Below, piece after piece: positions 27,815-40,563 of a stretch of 64,000 nucleotides of DNA. Within the stretch, counting starts at the first letter, position 1. Every line of letters starts with the position of its first letter. This stretch comes from Symsagittifera roscoffensis (Eukaryota; Xenacoelomorpha; Acoela; Convolutidae). Under the pieces are notes generated by a model. It did no database searches. It was not told where the DNA came from and saw only the letters and a list, made by a program, of their open reading frames with translations. Both the position numbers and the translations under genes were made by a program. The stretch covers positions 7,497,027 to 7,561,026 of the forward strand of contig NC_087068.1 in the NCBI RefSeq assembly GCF_963678635.1. The letters are read 5' to 3'.

Positions 27815-30706
27815 CTACCCCCAGCGCCATAGTTTCCTCTTCTAGAGACAAAACAACTGTATATGTACCTTTTTCTGCACTGATGTCTATCGAATTTGTC
27901 AACGCTTTACAATTTCACAGATGGCAGGAAGGTGCCTGGTGGAAACCCAACAGACTATTCTCAGTAGGTCCAAAATCGCCTAAAAATCCCGAAATAGTCC
28001 CCACTGAGGGGAGCCAGGCAATGGGAAATTTTATCGTAGAAGCTTTCGCGCTTCCTTCTTTGGCAATCTTACTTCTATGCTGGTTTATACTTGATAAGGT
28101 GACAAATTGCTGTCCACATTCTGAAACTTGAGATCTTCAAACCCCTCGCAATGAAACCAAACTTTGTTATTGTATTCCACAAATTTAAAATTTTTCCAGA
28201 TAGCTCTTGACTTGGAAATATCAACAGAAGGCATCTATTGCCTTTCACAAATTAGAACTTATAGGCAGAAGTAAGATTTTTTTCTGCAAAACTTACCGAC
28301 AAGTCGATACTCTTTAATGCTTACTCCTTGATGAATTGTCTCAATCTCTGATAAAAAGTTTTCCTTATTGCTGAAAGGGGAGGGGTTCATGGTAGCTAAT
28401 AAGAGGAAATTATGCCTTAATTTATTTTAAACTAGTAACCAAAAAGATGTCTATTGAGTTTTGAAGAAGATTCTGATCAGTTTTGGTTCAATTTTAACTA
28501 AAATGGAGATCTTCGCAACCCAAACTGCTTAGCTTCAAGATTGTCTTTTTGAGTAATGTTGTCTCTATTTTTTCTCTAATTAATCCAGGTGTAAAGTGAA
28601 CATTTGCAAAATTTAGTAAGAGTTGGTGATATATACTTTAGATCGTAATAGTTTCTGTTTTGACAGTTTTTTTTCGCCAATCTTGCTTTGGTTTTGAAGT
28701 TTTATCCTTTTGAGTTTTTCAAAATGGATTTGGACGGTCTGTCTAAGTTGCTTTTCTCCTTCGCGACCGTATAACTTCAATATTAAAGAATTTGCGAGAA
28801 ACTGACTGATTTTATAAGCAGTATCTCTGAGAAACTTTTTTTGCATTTTTTGTTGAATTTTTTATTTTCTTAAGTTTTTTGGTTAAAGCTAGTATCAGAG
28901 TTCCTTCTTCTTCTGCAGTGCAACTTAAGACTAACTGTGACCATGACTTAGAAATTGGATTTTTTTTCATAAAAAGAGGAGTTGATTCGCCTGCTGAAGC
29001 AAAATGCACATATACCCAACTTTCTGATAAAAAATATATACTTTTCAGATATTGTCTTCTTTTTAAGTTTTTCTTGTGTAATTACTATAAAATGGTTAAA
29101 CTTCACAACTCGAAAAAAAAACCATTTTTTACAAAAAAAAAGTACGCAAACGGCGAGGTTAACTGGTGAAAATTTAGCTGAAGAGTCAGAAGAGGAAAGC
29201 AGAATACTGGAAAAAAATCGTTTGGATAGTAGACAAAAATAAAACAATGGAAAAAATAAAATGAAAAATTCCAATCAAACGATAATCGCCCATAGAGAAA
29301 CTAGACCATTGGAATGCAGTGTAACTATCAACCTTAGAAAAATAAGCAAAAATCACTTTCAACAAAAATTAAAACTTTCATCCTCTCATTATGGAAATTG
29401 AAAACACTAATCTAAAATTTTCATAGAAAATGTAGATATTTAAAAGGTTATTACCGGTGAAAATTTTTTTAAAAACACTGGAATCGTGAAGTTCAGCCAG
29501 AGAACATTCAAGCAAAAGCAAGATACCTGATTTTTTTTTTTGAAAAATGGGGCAGCGCACAGTCTAATCATTAACGTACCAGATCGTTAACGTTCAAGGA
29601 AAAACTGATGCGATCTTTTTTCACAAAAAAAGGGAAAAACTAAGTTGAAATCTGTGATACCAGACTTTTCAACTGAATTTCTTTCGAAAAACATGCTAAG
29701 GGAGGCCACTTTTTAACGCAATTTTTTTCATTTTTTATTTGAAATTAAGAAAAACCGTTTACCACACCTTGATTCAGATAGACTGATAGAAACAAGTAGC
29801 CCAACCTTTTCCTTTCCAATAAAGTTTCTGTTGTCCTTGCATTTTCAATCGCTTCAAAATTTATTTTCTCCTGCTAAAGTTGTCGAAAGATTTTTTAATT
29901 AATCACCAAGCTTAAACTAGCCCTCACTGTCTCTTAAAATTATGCTGTAGCCGATCCCGATTTGCTTTCTGTAAAAACATCTAATAGACAACAAATCGTA
30001 TAACCAGCGAAAAAATCATGGCGGTGGTTGACAGAAATGATTTGATAACAAAAATACGCCTGCAGCATCATCTTTGTCAAATCTACAAGAATGTCATCTG
30101 CAGTTTCAAAAAAAACGGAAAGCAGACAGGTTCAAAGAGATGCAATGCAGACAAAAAACATTGAGAAAAATTGAAATTTTAGTTAATGGACCATATTCTG
30201 CTGCTTTTTGCAAAATTGTGGACATTGATGTTCATTGTAAACCTTAATATTAATAACGATACTTTTGTGGCGATTTTTTTCGTTGAAAAGAAAGCTAAAA
30301 TTAATTTTTTTTTTCATTTAAATGGTTAGTTTTACAACAGTTGGAGCACATGACTTCAATTTAAGATTTGAAGTTTATTTATAAAAATTTGAACGATATA
30401 CAAGCGTCGCAATCATATAAGCTGGTCAGATTTTAGTTTTTTCAGCTATTAGTTTGTATTTGGAAGCTGATAGTTAATGAAATTTGTTTTGAATAACAAA
30501 ATAATTGGTGATTTGTTTTGAATAGACATATCATCACGCGGCACTACTTGAAAAGTTTGAAACTTCTTCAGTTTTATGCTTTTTTCCAAGACGCATTGCA
30601 AGTTTTTTGGTGAAAAAACATCATCGTCCATTGATATACATATAATTCTTTTGTTCAGTTGATAAGTGTCACCTAGGTGAATGGTGTTACGTTTTGCTGA
30701 ACTTTT
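27815..30706. other. Non-coding flank right of the element
   Basis: AT-rich with homopolymer runs. An 82-codon plus ORF (27883-28131) is less AT-rich and ends in a hydrophobic stretch, but matches nothing I know and may be chance or an exon remnant. The other ORFs here are short and unsupported. Confidence 0.3.
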
Positions 30707-30808
30707 GAAGTATTCGATCAAATTTTGTCAAAAACAAGTTTCTGAAGTATTCGATCAAAGTTTCTGAAGTATTCGATCTGAAGTATTCGAAGTATTCGAT
30801 CAAATTTC
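30707..30808. repeat. Short-unit tandem repeat, GAAGTATTCGATC
   Basis: The unit GAAGTATTCGATCAAA, with variable trailing bases, occurs five to six times in 100 bp. Confidence 0.7.
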
Positions 30809-33800
30809 TTGCACAACAAGAATTAAAAGTAACCTGACGCGGAGAGGCGTAATGAATACTCGAGGGAAACCTCTTTTGCAAAGCTTCTACGAAGTACACT
30901 GAACGGTATCAAAGTCAGTAAAACATGAAAATTTTTTCAAACATGCAAATTTCCAGACTTTTTCACAAGCATATCAGCTCTTCAAAATCAAAATGAAAGA
31001 GCTGAAACCTCAGCTGGCAGATAGAAGATAAGTTCAGTTGTAGGTTCAACCACTTCCAGTTTATTGAGATTGATATTCAAGTTTATTAAAAACGAAGAAA
31101 TATATTAGGGTCATGCTACTATCAGAGTTTGAGAGCTTGTACTATTTTCCAAAAAAATGTTCAATCTAATTATGATTATGACAATTCCTCAGTGAACGAG
31201 GGATTAATTTTCCTGCTGAGCCAAAATAAAGAAAAGCACATTCACCAAATATTCTCATTAAAAACAGTTTTTTACGCATTGTCTACTTTTTAATTTCAAA
31301 AAAGGAACTTTTTTGCATAACGAAATGCGTAAATCATGGGATTAACGTGGAAAAAATTGCCTACAGAGTTATCAGAGAAAATCAGAACCGGAAGTGCAGA
31401 AAAATTGTTCGGTTACAAAAAAAACAGAAAAATTGGAGAAAGGTAAAAACAAATTAAGCCAATCTTTAACAGGCCAGAGAGAAAAAAAAGTTTTAAGATA
31501 TCCAGTGTGCCGTCAATTTTGATAGAATAACTAAGCATGAAAAGTTAAAACACATTATTTCAGAATACATTTTGCAATTTTGTAGACATTGGGGGTGTTG
31601 GAGGGCTTTTATCTGAAGGCAGAAGATTATATAAATTTTGTGATTTTGTTTCTATTCCGTCTGCAGATGTTATCTTCTTCACGCACAAATTTGTTTTGTG
31701 TTCATTTTTCTACCTTCAACTTTTTCAACAATAACTTTTTTACAAACTAATTTATGACGAGACTGTCATTTGGTTCTCGTTATAGTTGAGTACAGTTGGT
31801 TACGTAACAACAAACCCAAAATCAGAATAAAAATCGTTTCAATGGAATATCATCTCATCATACCCGATCTAGGCCCTCCAAGAAACGGCTTAACTAGTTT
31901 ATTTTTTCAAATTTTTCTGAAAAGTACTTTCTACCATCGTATAAGAAAGTTTTTATTGTTCTCCTTCATGATCAACCAAAAACCGTTCGTTTAATACCCA
32001 CCACAATTGTGACTTTGAGTTTCTAGAAATAACTGTCTCGGAAGAACTTTCATAACTTTGAGGTTTTTTTTATTGTTTTTGATGATACCCGTGGAAAACG
32101 TTTGATGAAAAAATTTTGTTATACTTTCATGCTGCAGGTCGACAGAAAAAAATTACCGTTTCTTAAGTTAAACCTAATTTTTTCCGAAACCTTTAAATCA
32201 CGTAGCCTAGGTTTAATTAGCACTGGTTTGTTTTACTTTAAATCAACTAGATGCATTGAACAAATCGATTGAGTAGGCAGGCAACTTAGCAAAGCTTAAA
32301 CCCCCCGTCATGCACATCAGTTGGTAAAAAAAATGTTTTGGTTTTTTGTCGATAGACCTGAATCCCATAATCTCAGAAGGTTTTTACTTATTCTTCAATC
32401 GATTTTTCACCAATGCCAACCAGTTTCTTTATACCATCCTTAATAGCAGTTATCACTTCCCTTAAACCTGAGAAAAACATTTATTTTTTTTTCAAGCAAA
32501 TTATTATTAGTTAGCCTAGTAGATCAATTTTACAACAGCAGATTCTAAGTTTATTCGGTTTCCTGTTTTAAAAATATGTTTTTCGATCACGTTTCAGCTA
32601 ACAAAATTTAACCGAGAGTAAAAAAGCACCAATTCAGAAAGTTGTTCGCTCTAAGCTTAGCATCATTGAGAAACGAAAGTTTTCGACAAACAAAGTTTCA
32701 CTAGTTAAGTGAAGTGGAACTTTTCTCACAATTATCTGAAAAACTATAACAATAAAAGTTTGTATGCTGATTGAATCATTCTCATTGCTCGTAGAGCGTA
32801 TGCTCCAGACAGAAAACTGTGCCACAAACTCAAATCCTGCAGAATTGAATGATTAATTACTCATTTTTTAACGACGACTCCGCGAACGAAACAGCAGCCA
32901 TGACCATTGGAACTAAAACCATTTTTAACCAAAAAATTTATCATACCAACTCCGCGAAAAAATCGTGTCTGCAATTACTGATTTAAATGAGGATGGCGAT
33001 AATGAAGCAGAAAAAAAAATGAGTCAGAGAGTTTTCTGCAGCAAACAATTTCCCCGAAAACAAGAAGGAGGAAAAAAAACCACGGAAAAACGGCTGCAGT
33101 ATGTTTAAAGGATACGCAATCCACTCAAGATTCATTGAATGCTGATACAAATTAAGGAAAAACATATTGATAAAGAAACTGATTAGAGTTGAACTTTTGA
33201 ATTAAGATGTTGATGGAATGTTATAACTCAAAAAAAATCAAACACTCGTTGAAGCTCAATTTTTTTTATCTTGACAAACAGTACAAAAAAAGACTGATAT
33301 TATTTTAATCCAAAAATATTGAAAAAAAAGAAACCTTAATCTAGTTAAGTGTCAAACTCTTATGCAAAATAGGCTTAAGAAGCGTCTAAAAGCGAAGAAG
33401 CTCAGCTCTCGGCTACTTTTCCTGACCAAGTTCCACAACTGAGGAACCAAAGAATTCAAAAACCTACTTTTTTGACGACTCGAACAAAAACTCTTGAATC
33501 CAAAAAATCTAGAAAAAAATCTTTTCCACTACTAAAGATGACGACGAGAACAATCAAAGTTGCGGAAGCAGTAGAAAAAAATTTTGCGGCGTCAGCAAAA
33601 AAAATGAGGAATTTACTATCAGGGCTGAAAACTGAAGCTTCTGTTCTCGAAAAGCCCGGCTGCATTTGGAAGCGCAGAAAAATTAATAGATGCTAATTAA
33701 AAGCTGTCTTCAGAAAGCTTTCAAAAATTTCACTCTCAATCATTGCATACAATTTATGGACCGTTCCATGTGGGTTGACAAGGAATCGAGTTGAAATAAG

Positions 33801-33895
33801 AGGTCAAAAAATTCTGTGTCGTACAATAAATTACCAATTGAAACACTCACAGTGAAAAACAACCTTGCCAAACGGAACAATTCATCTCTCGAAAG
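30809..33895. other. Non-coding AT-rich interval
   Basis: No supportable gene. Segments near 28980 and 31200 share a CCTGCTGAGCCAAAAT-like block followed by T-rich sequence, hinting at an old interspersed repeat. A Lys/Thr-rich plus ORF at 33472-33696 is probably chance. Confidence 0.3.
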
Positions 33896-34022
33896 TATTA
33901 TCTACAAGTACTTAGCAATTTAATGGAACCAAAGTTATAGTGAGAAATGAATTATTATTGTTTGGACAATCAACTCACATCTTAAGAGAATGTCAATAAC
34001 TAACTCCCAACAAAATCGCAAG
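33896..34022 (+). repeat. Direct repeat flanking the 34-35.5 kb interval, copy 1
   Basis: About 125 bp including ATCTACAAGTACTTAG, GACAATCAACTC and AACTCCC, repeated at 35549-35677 with about 80% identity. The pair brackets the GC-rich repeat and the ABCG-like relic. Confidence 0.6.
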
Positions 34023-34550
34023 AAAACTTGTGCCAGTCTTGGTAAGCAGTTCAACAAAAAGTAACAAAAATCAAATGGTAACTTGGTGGCAAAGTGCAAA
34101 TAGTGAAAATGGATTTGCGTTCTAGTAGAGAATACGAACACAATTTTACAGCAAAGTTTTTGAATTATTTGCATTTCCATCCTATTTTTAATCCTCGAAC
34201 ATTTAATTTGCTGGTGGGAGTGATTTCACTGATGCAAAAAAAAACACATTGATTGAACAATTGATCGATAATATAAAAACGAAACTAGACAAAATTTTGT
34301 CGAAAAATCTCAAGAAATCACAAAAAGCATGAGCATTGGGATGAATGGAAACAAAGGAATCTTTTTCCCAAGTCCCAAATACTCCGTCTGTTAGGCTACA
34401 TTGAAAAATTTGCACATTGCGTGGTTTTTTGCGGGATGAGTAAGAAAAAGTTTTTGGAGCACGTTCAGTTTACGGCGCGGGCGCTTTCTACTACGTGCAC
34501 GTGTGAATCGGTGGGCTGTTCTTAAAAGTCACTGTATGATTCAGCGCTCG

Positions 34551-34680
34551 CACTCTTAATTGGCAAGGCTTAACCGTGTGGCAGCTTAGGAATCGGCAGG
34601 AGCACTCTTGACGGTCATGGCTTAACCATGTGGCTGTAGGTGAATCAGCGGGTGCAAGCTTAACGGGATGGCCGTGAGGC
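34551..34680. repeat. Three degenerate 45-55 bp tandem repeats, GC-richer
   Basis: Successive units begin GAATCGGCAGG, GAATCAGCGGG or GATTCAGCGCT. Each includes a GCACTCTT or GCAAGCTT block and a GGCTTAACCxTGTGGC block. Clearly less AT-rich than its surroundings. Confidence 0.55.
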
Positions 34681-34866
34681 ATTTTTTTGAACTTTCCAAT
34701 AATTTGGCTTCAAGCGACTCACAATTGTCGAAAAAATGTCCGAATTGAATGCAACACTTGGTTCACCGTAGAATATAATTCTATCAATGAATATGACCAC
34801 TTTGAAATGGCCAATTTGAAAATGAGTGTAGAGTTGTCTGGTAGCAATCGATCCCATTCCTGTCTG
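34680..34866 (-). pseudogene. ABCG-type transporter relic, post-H-loop part of the ATPase domain
   Basis: The minus frame reads ...RQLYTHFQIGHFKVVIFIDR, then IIFYGEPSVAF, then FSTIV and LKPNY. In ABCG half-transporters the segment after the H-loop has the pattern S-x-L-F/Y-x-x-F-D-x-V-x-x-L/I-x-x-G-R-x-x-Y/F-x-G-x-P, followed some residues later by C/K-P-x-N-Y. The match is good but includes an apparent insertion and no Walker motifs are nearby. A TTTTCAG acceptor-like sequence precedes the frame (near 34866). It is probably one decayed exon. Confidence 0.35.
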
Positions 34867-34899
34867 AAAATGAAATCTCATGCGAACGTGCTCCGCTCC

Positions 34900-35013
34900 C
34901 TGTTCTCATTCTTAAGCGAGTATTCAGCTGGATGGTACTCGATTCCAAAGGCTCTTCCTGTTACATCTTTGGCTGATATAACACCGTCGAAAATTAGTTT
35001 GCCTATCTCGTCA
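34900..35013 (+). pseudogene. Possible ABCG membrane-domain fragment
   Basis: The plus frame reads FLSEYSAGWYSIPKALPV then SLADI, resembling the ABCG pattern F-L/M-R-E-x-S/x-x-x-x-Y-S-x-x-A-x-x-x-A-K-x-x-A-D-x-P. It is adjacent to, but on the opposite strand from, the ATPase-like relic, so if both are real the locus was rearranged. Short similarity, low confidence. Confidence 0.22.
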
Positions 35014-35548
35014 AATGATTTGGAGGACAAGAGACAGTTTTCAGCGTGAAGAATCCAAAATAGGATAATTTGCGCCGCCAGGGGGCATCTAAACAAATGA
35101 TCTTGGCAACGAAAATATATAATTCAACACTGGGTTCCTCATTTTGCTTGGACGAACTGGAAGCGAACTGGTTGAAACGACAATTAATTATTTCTAACGA
35201 CATTTACTGTTTTTTTCTATTTCTACAGGCAAGTGGAAAACAATGGATACGTTACTTGGACTCTCAGGTTCAACCAGCGCCAATAAAAAAGCTGGTACAA
35301 ACAGTTGAACTAATGAATTTAACTCCCAAAGCGAGCACAGAGCAGTATTCTCTGTATAGTCGAAGTGGAAAGAAACGACCACACAGTGATCCTCACGAAA
35401 AACCACCGTCTGTTCCGCTGAATGTAAGATTCTAGACCGGAACACAGGTAAGCGATGATTTCGGGTTAACAACCAAAAAGAAGAAAACAAAACAAAAAAT
35501 CAAATTTGGGAAATTTAATTTGAAATGCGGATTAATTTATTGCTCAAA
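35014..35548 (+). other. Interval with splice-like boundaries around 35230-35447
   Basis: TTTTTTTCTATTTCTACAG ends at 35229 and CACAG/GTAAGC lies near 35447, bracketing about 218 bp. It is open for 68 codons in one frame but has a stop (TAG) near the end. It could be an exon of an undefined plus-strand gene. No homology recognised. Confidence 0.2.
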
Positions 35549-35677
35549 AGTGTTATCTACAAGTACTTAGCGATTTAATGGAAGAAAATTTATATTGAAA
35601 AGTGAAATATTATTGTGTAGACAATCAACTCGCATCTGAATAGAGTATCAATAATTAGCTCCCGAATTCTTAGCAAC
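35549..35677 (+). repeat. Direct repeat, copy 2 (partner 33896-34022)
   Basis: Matches copy 1 in ATCTACAAGTACTTAGCG, GACAATCAACTCGCATCT and the following TAGCTCCC block. Confidence 0.6.
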
Positions 35678-38539
35678 AAAAGTGAAATGAACTAACTAGG
35701 AGTAAATGAACGAACTAGGAACTATTGCATTGTTTCTTTGCACTCGTATCTGTAAAAGTGCTCAATATACAAGTTTGAGACCAAGTGAATGAATTTTTAA
35801 GCTGCAGAGACCGACTAAAATGTCAGGAACCATTTCAACTGGGGCAACATCTAACAATGGACGAAGCGGAAATGACAGCAGAAGTAAGAAAATACATACT
35901 GAAAACTTTTGAGGGACAATCAAGTGTTTTGCTTGAGATTTTTGGATACAAATGAACATTAGATCAAATTAAGCGCCGTTTCAAAATCTTTTTTGCGGGC
36001 TGACGGAGGCTTGAATTTCGAGAAAGAAAAGCAATTAAAAAGGTTGAAAAAGACCTGGAAAATAAGCATCTAACGAAAAAAACGGACTAGATAGATTAGT
36101 TGTCGCTTGTAGTGGACTGAATCATCAAATCGAAAGTGCAAGCTGGTTTCTACTAAAAATTAGCGACGTAATTGTTTCCCTCGATTGACAAGAGGCAAAG
36201 TTGCGCCAAATGAGTTTTAACTATGATGAACTGTCATTGGCAGCGAAATAAAGGCAAGTCAATCAGCTCAATTGGTAGCAACTTGTTGGAAAACAGTAAC
36301 AGGAAATTGACGCTTTCGTTGCTAGAATTTTGTTTTAAAAAATTCTGATGCATACATTCAATGCCTTGCACATTTGATTTTGTTAAAGTTTCAGATTTTT
36401 TGTTCACGTAAAAACTCTTCGATCGGGTGCTTTGCCTCAGATGTCTTTAATGACTATACTCTGCCATTGGGTTATACGGCTGGGAGAAAATCAGAAATCT
36501 AGATGCAAAATTATTTCTAAAGTATATATAGCGAAAAAAATCAGTAGCTTGATAAATATTCCTCTAGCCAGCCCTCAAAAAAACATTTGTCTCAATGTTT
36601 TAAAATACTACTAAACCATATTTGAATACACCCGTCCTGTTGAACTTTTTTGGTCGAACCAGTATCGGACACATTGCTTTGGTAAAGGCAGTCTGGGAAG
36701 GCCCAATTTTTAAATAATTGGATTACTTGAACATTACTCATAAGAAATTGAACTAGAGGGAGCCATGAGTTAGCGATAAGTTACTTTAAGCTATTTCAAA
36801 AATGCATTAATGTTTCGTAGTTAATTAAAAGTTATAATAAGCTTAGGTTTTTTTTAAACTTCAGTCGAAGTTTCCATTCAATTTGTCGATTTTTACATTC
36901 ATCAACTCCTTTGATAAGGTCTTTTTGGGAATCAATTACCCTTTTTCTATCGCACTGGCTGCAGAAATTTTTTCGTCAACACTTTCATTTCTCGCCAGCC
37001 GAACGCGGACAATTTCTCTTTGGTCAAGCCGGTAGTTGGCGCATATCATCATTCTTTAAGTAAGCAATTACTAATTCTTGGTACCGGCAGTCTAAAAATA
37101 TCAAATCTTGGTTGCGATAGTCCAAAATTAGCTGACTTCTGAACTTAAACACCCTGGATTCTTAGTTCATCTCCCATCTTTCTTGCTGTATTTGTTCAAG
37201 ATCTTGTGATTTTTCTCGTGTTGCATATCCTCTGATTCTCGATATAGACCTCACGGAAAAACAAATTTAAAGAGCTAGATTCATTTTAAAATGTCTGAAA
37301 CCTGCCTGAAAAAACGACATTTCAATAATTCCATGATTTTGATGAGGATAATTTTTCACGAGAAATTACTTGGAAATGTAACTAAAGGTACGTTTACCGT
37401 ACTCCTGTGCTCAGTTGATACAATTCACTGTAGCAAACAATGGGAACCGCGTAACTAACTATCAAAAAAAAATTTCACAACTGTTCTCGAACACAAAAAA
37501 TCGAAACAAATTTGATTATAAAAAAAAAACTAGGTTAGGAGTCATGGCTATAACATACTTCCGGCTTATTTGCGAGTACAGCAATTAAATTATGATTTCA
37601 ATAATAATCAATCATCAGGTAAATTTTTGAACAGTTAATTTAATGGCCGTATTTTTTAACACTAGGAGTTTTTGGAGTGTCACAGATCTGATTGTTCCGT
37701 CACTGTTTGATATCGAGTTGAGAATTTTAGCGAGAAGGCAAAAACCTCGTGGTGTATAATCTTGTAGCGACCAAAAAACACCCTTGACTGCAAGATGTTA
37801 GCAGCATATTTAATGTTCTGAAACTTCAACGATGAAATGAGCCATTTGTTCTCCGTAAACAGCCGCTAGGAACTTCAAATAAGTTATGGTCATGCGCTTT
37901 ATTGGGGCAACTCCTGATTTACCCATACGAAACTTTACCGCAAAAGGGTTTTCTCTGTAGGCTATCGTGTGAGAAAAGCTTCTGCTGTGGATGCAAATTC
38001 TGATGCGTCTGTAGAGATGTGGTAATCTCTGGGCCTTGTTTTGTGCCTGTTGATGGGGTTCGGAGGCACGGGAAATGATTCAATATAGCATTTTGTTTCG
38101 AAATTATATCAGTTTCGTTTTTCCTTTCTCTGAAATTGAAAATGACAAGAGTTTGGTTACCTCATCCCATGTGAGGCCTTGGCGGAAATTTGAGTGTTTT
38201 TTTTCTTTTTGTTCAAGGATGAGTTTTTTAACAAAGTTTCCTTTCAACTTTATAAACGTCTGTAATAGGATTCTATGGAAGCCAAAAGTTTAATATAATG
38301 CCGCAGTTTTCGCTTCTTCCGGGTCCACAAGTAGAGCTCAATCAATCCTTTTGGGAAAAAAACGATCATTTGAGATCCACTTTGAGAGAATAGACCCTCT
38401 GAGGGAGAGGAGTTTTGAACATCCGCTACGTTCTAAAGACCTGCTGGTGGAGATTATGTCGAAATGAATAAATCGCCTGTGTACTTATTATTTTCAACAA
38501 AATTTTCACATGCCCAATATTTTAATCTTTGCCAACTGC
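35678..38539. other. Mostly non-coding; contains a diverged piece of the 3.24 kb array unit
   Basis: 37165-37405 is a diverged copy of the array segment at 43100-43370, sharing TTTTTCTCGTGTTGCAT, AATGTCTGAAACCTGC and TGATTTTGATGAGG-like blocks. The array unit's sequence is therefore also dispersed. A short ATG-initiated plus frame at 35820-35883 ends at a GTAAGA donor-like site. Nothing else is recognisable. Confidence 0.4.
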
Positions 38540-39490
38540 GCAACGAAGTAATGCATAGCGCGGAATACGTGGATCGCCTGTTGTTTGAAAGAAGTGACTC
38601 GCATGTTCGTGGACCTCGTTTGTTCGTATGTTCGTATTTTTTTCTGGTTGCAACGCATGTACCATAAGCATTTGGCTTCAAAGACTGGCCAAGAAAAACG
38701 CAAAACAACTTAAATACTCGTCGAACTTTGCCCAGTTTACTTTCAATTGTCCTGAGGTGGTGAGCTGTTACCAGACATTGGTTGCACTGTCGATACTTAA
38801 CTTAACGTAATTAAATTATCGCTTGCTTAAGTATTTGTCAAAGATTTTCAAGTACTTTTTCAAAGTAACATTCTTCTGAAGCTTGTTGTTGGGAGCATTT
38901 TGTTGTTTTTCTGCGAACCAACATTCTATTGACAGGCCAAAATTCCACTTAACAGATTCCTGAATTGATCCATGAGCAAGAGCTAAAGTACAAGACTTTA
39001 AATTGAAACCCTTTAAGTTGTGGACTGTGATTCGTGAGCAGATCTAATGCATAACACGGAATACATGAAATGGCTATAGTTTCAAAGAAATAACATGTGT
39101 GTTTGTGGACCTCGATGTTTCATGATTATATCTTAGTTATCATAGATATCTGACTTCCAGGACTGGCAAAAGAAACATAAGAAGCATTGGATACTCGGCA
39201 AAATTTGCCCGTTTGTTTTCAATCGTCATAGAATGTGAGGTTGTTACCTGACATTGGTTGCAGTATCGAGCCTTGATTTCTAGTTAACAACCTATCCTTT
39301 GCTTAAGTCTTTGTCGATAGTTTTCAATTACTTTTCTTCAAAGTTACATTCTTCTGAAGCTCTTGTTTTTTGGAGCCTTTAGCTGTTTTTCTATCAACCA
39401 ATTTTTATATGACAGGGCAAAGTTCCTCGCCAAACAATCCTGAATTGATCAATGAGCAAGACCACTTATAGAAGACTGTAAAGGGAAACT
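38540..39490 (+). repeat. Diverged tandem duplication, about 495 bp period
   Basis: 38540-39010 and 39030-39490 share ATGCATAxC-CGGAATAC, GTGGACCTCG, TTACCxGACATTGGTTGCA, ACATTCTTCTGAAGCT and CCTGAATTGATC blocks at roughly 75-80% identity. No ORF is preserved in both. Confidence 0.65.
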
Positions 39491-39663
39491 ACAAAAAATG
39501 TGGTTCGTGAACAGACGTACTTGAATTATCAGATTCTGAAATAAAAAAGACAAAAGTATTGCGTTGAGTGTTTATTAGAAAAGTTCTTAGGAGCAAGAAT
39601 TATCAAAAACCCAAGTCGAAGAAATTTGCAGGGTGTGATTAATCTGAAACCGATCTAAGGCCA

Positions 39664-39927
39664 TCAATCGATAACCCTGATTTTCGAGGTTGTCAAAGTT
39701 GCATTGTCATCATTGCGTCTGAATTCTTTTGGTTTGAGTTGATTCGCATTTTGCTCGGTTTTTTTGCCATATTTATCGCAAAAACTCAACAAATTGAGAG
39801 TTTTAAGTGTATCTAGGCGCAGCGTGTTTATTTCTAGTTTTTCATCAACAGCAACCAACTCATCAATTGATTTTGTAAGGGCCATATAACCATAGTTTTC
39901 ATCTATGCAGTTGCTCATAAGTTCCAT
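39664..39927 (-). CDS. Array-unit ORF, copy 1 (87 aa)
   Basis: Starts with the same ATG and first 32 residues as the copies at 41477 and 44721, then diverges through small indels and extends into a different C-terminus. The Leu/Ile/Asp/Glu spacing (SIDELVAVDEKLE, LRLDTLKTLNLL) suggests a short coiled coil. A single exon or chance ORF; function unknown. Confidence 0.25.
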   Translation of the reverse strand: MELMSNCIDENYGYMALTKSIDELVAVDEKLEINTLRLDTLKTLNLLSFCDKYGKKTEQNANQLKPKEFRRNDDNATLTTSKIRVID

Positions 39928-40380
39928 GTAGATTCATTTCCATCTGTGTAGACAAATTTCAAAAATTATTTTCGCAAGAGAAGTTACTAAATAGCATCAG
40001 AACTTGTATCAAATATTGGAGTCACGGATGAGTTTCCGGGGTCCCCTTTTAAAGTAAAGGTTCGTTGAGGCATCTTTTAAATAAAACTCGTTATCATAAG
40101 CAATGACTAACGTTAAAAACTAAACTCTTGCTCATTTTTTCCATTATTGTGTTTTGATGGAAATCACTCTGACCGAAGTTTAGAAAAACGACTAATTTTC
40201 TGTACAAAAATCCTTTTCACATATGACGACCAAATAAATGTGTAATGACCACAATAAACCGCATGCCTTTTTGTCATAACAATCAGACAATGAGAACAAA
40301 AACTTACGTTTAAAAAATTGCAGGTTGGGTAGGGGAGTGGAAAAACCTATGGTCTTCAAAAATTACGCTTAATCAGTTAC

Positions 40381-40563
40381 TTAAAAGTTTGTAAATTTCA
40401 TACGCCCGGTTTTTCTATTGCGAGTTTTTGGCTTTGATTTGAAAATTTTTTTAAAGACCGTGGATTTTGTAGCAGCTTTGTACCAGACAAATTTTTTTTT
40501 CCTTAATCTTTGTTCAATTTTTCTGAGAACTTCAAGTAAAACAATTGCATTTTGTGTTTTCAA
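40381..40563 (-). CDS. Array-unit basic ORF, unit 1 (60 codons, no ATG)
   Basis: An open frame starts just inside an acceptor-like CGAGCAAGCAG and encodes a Lys/Arg-rich peptide (RKIEQRLRKKKFVWYK, KSKPKTRN) ending in TAA. The equivalent frame is open in unit 3 (46886-47068) with mainly conservative changes, but unit 2 carries a deletion of about 21-22 bp. It could be a terminal exon; TTG is the only possible start. Confidence 0.25.
   Translation of the reverse strand: MKTQNAIVLLEVLRKIEQRLRKKKFVWYKAATKSTVFKKIFKSKPKTRNRKTGRMKFTNF

Noticed and set aside
8897-27819. Target-site duplication of the large element
   Set aside because: The five flanking bases differ (CCTTG and CTACC). It may be lost or altered by rearrangement; I do not claim one.
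35060-35090. CTCF-like site CCGCCAGGGGGC
   Set aside because: One near match to a degenerate motif in 64 kb is expected by chance.
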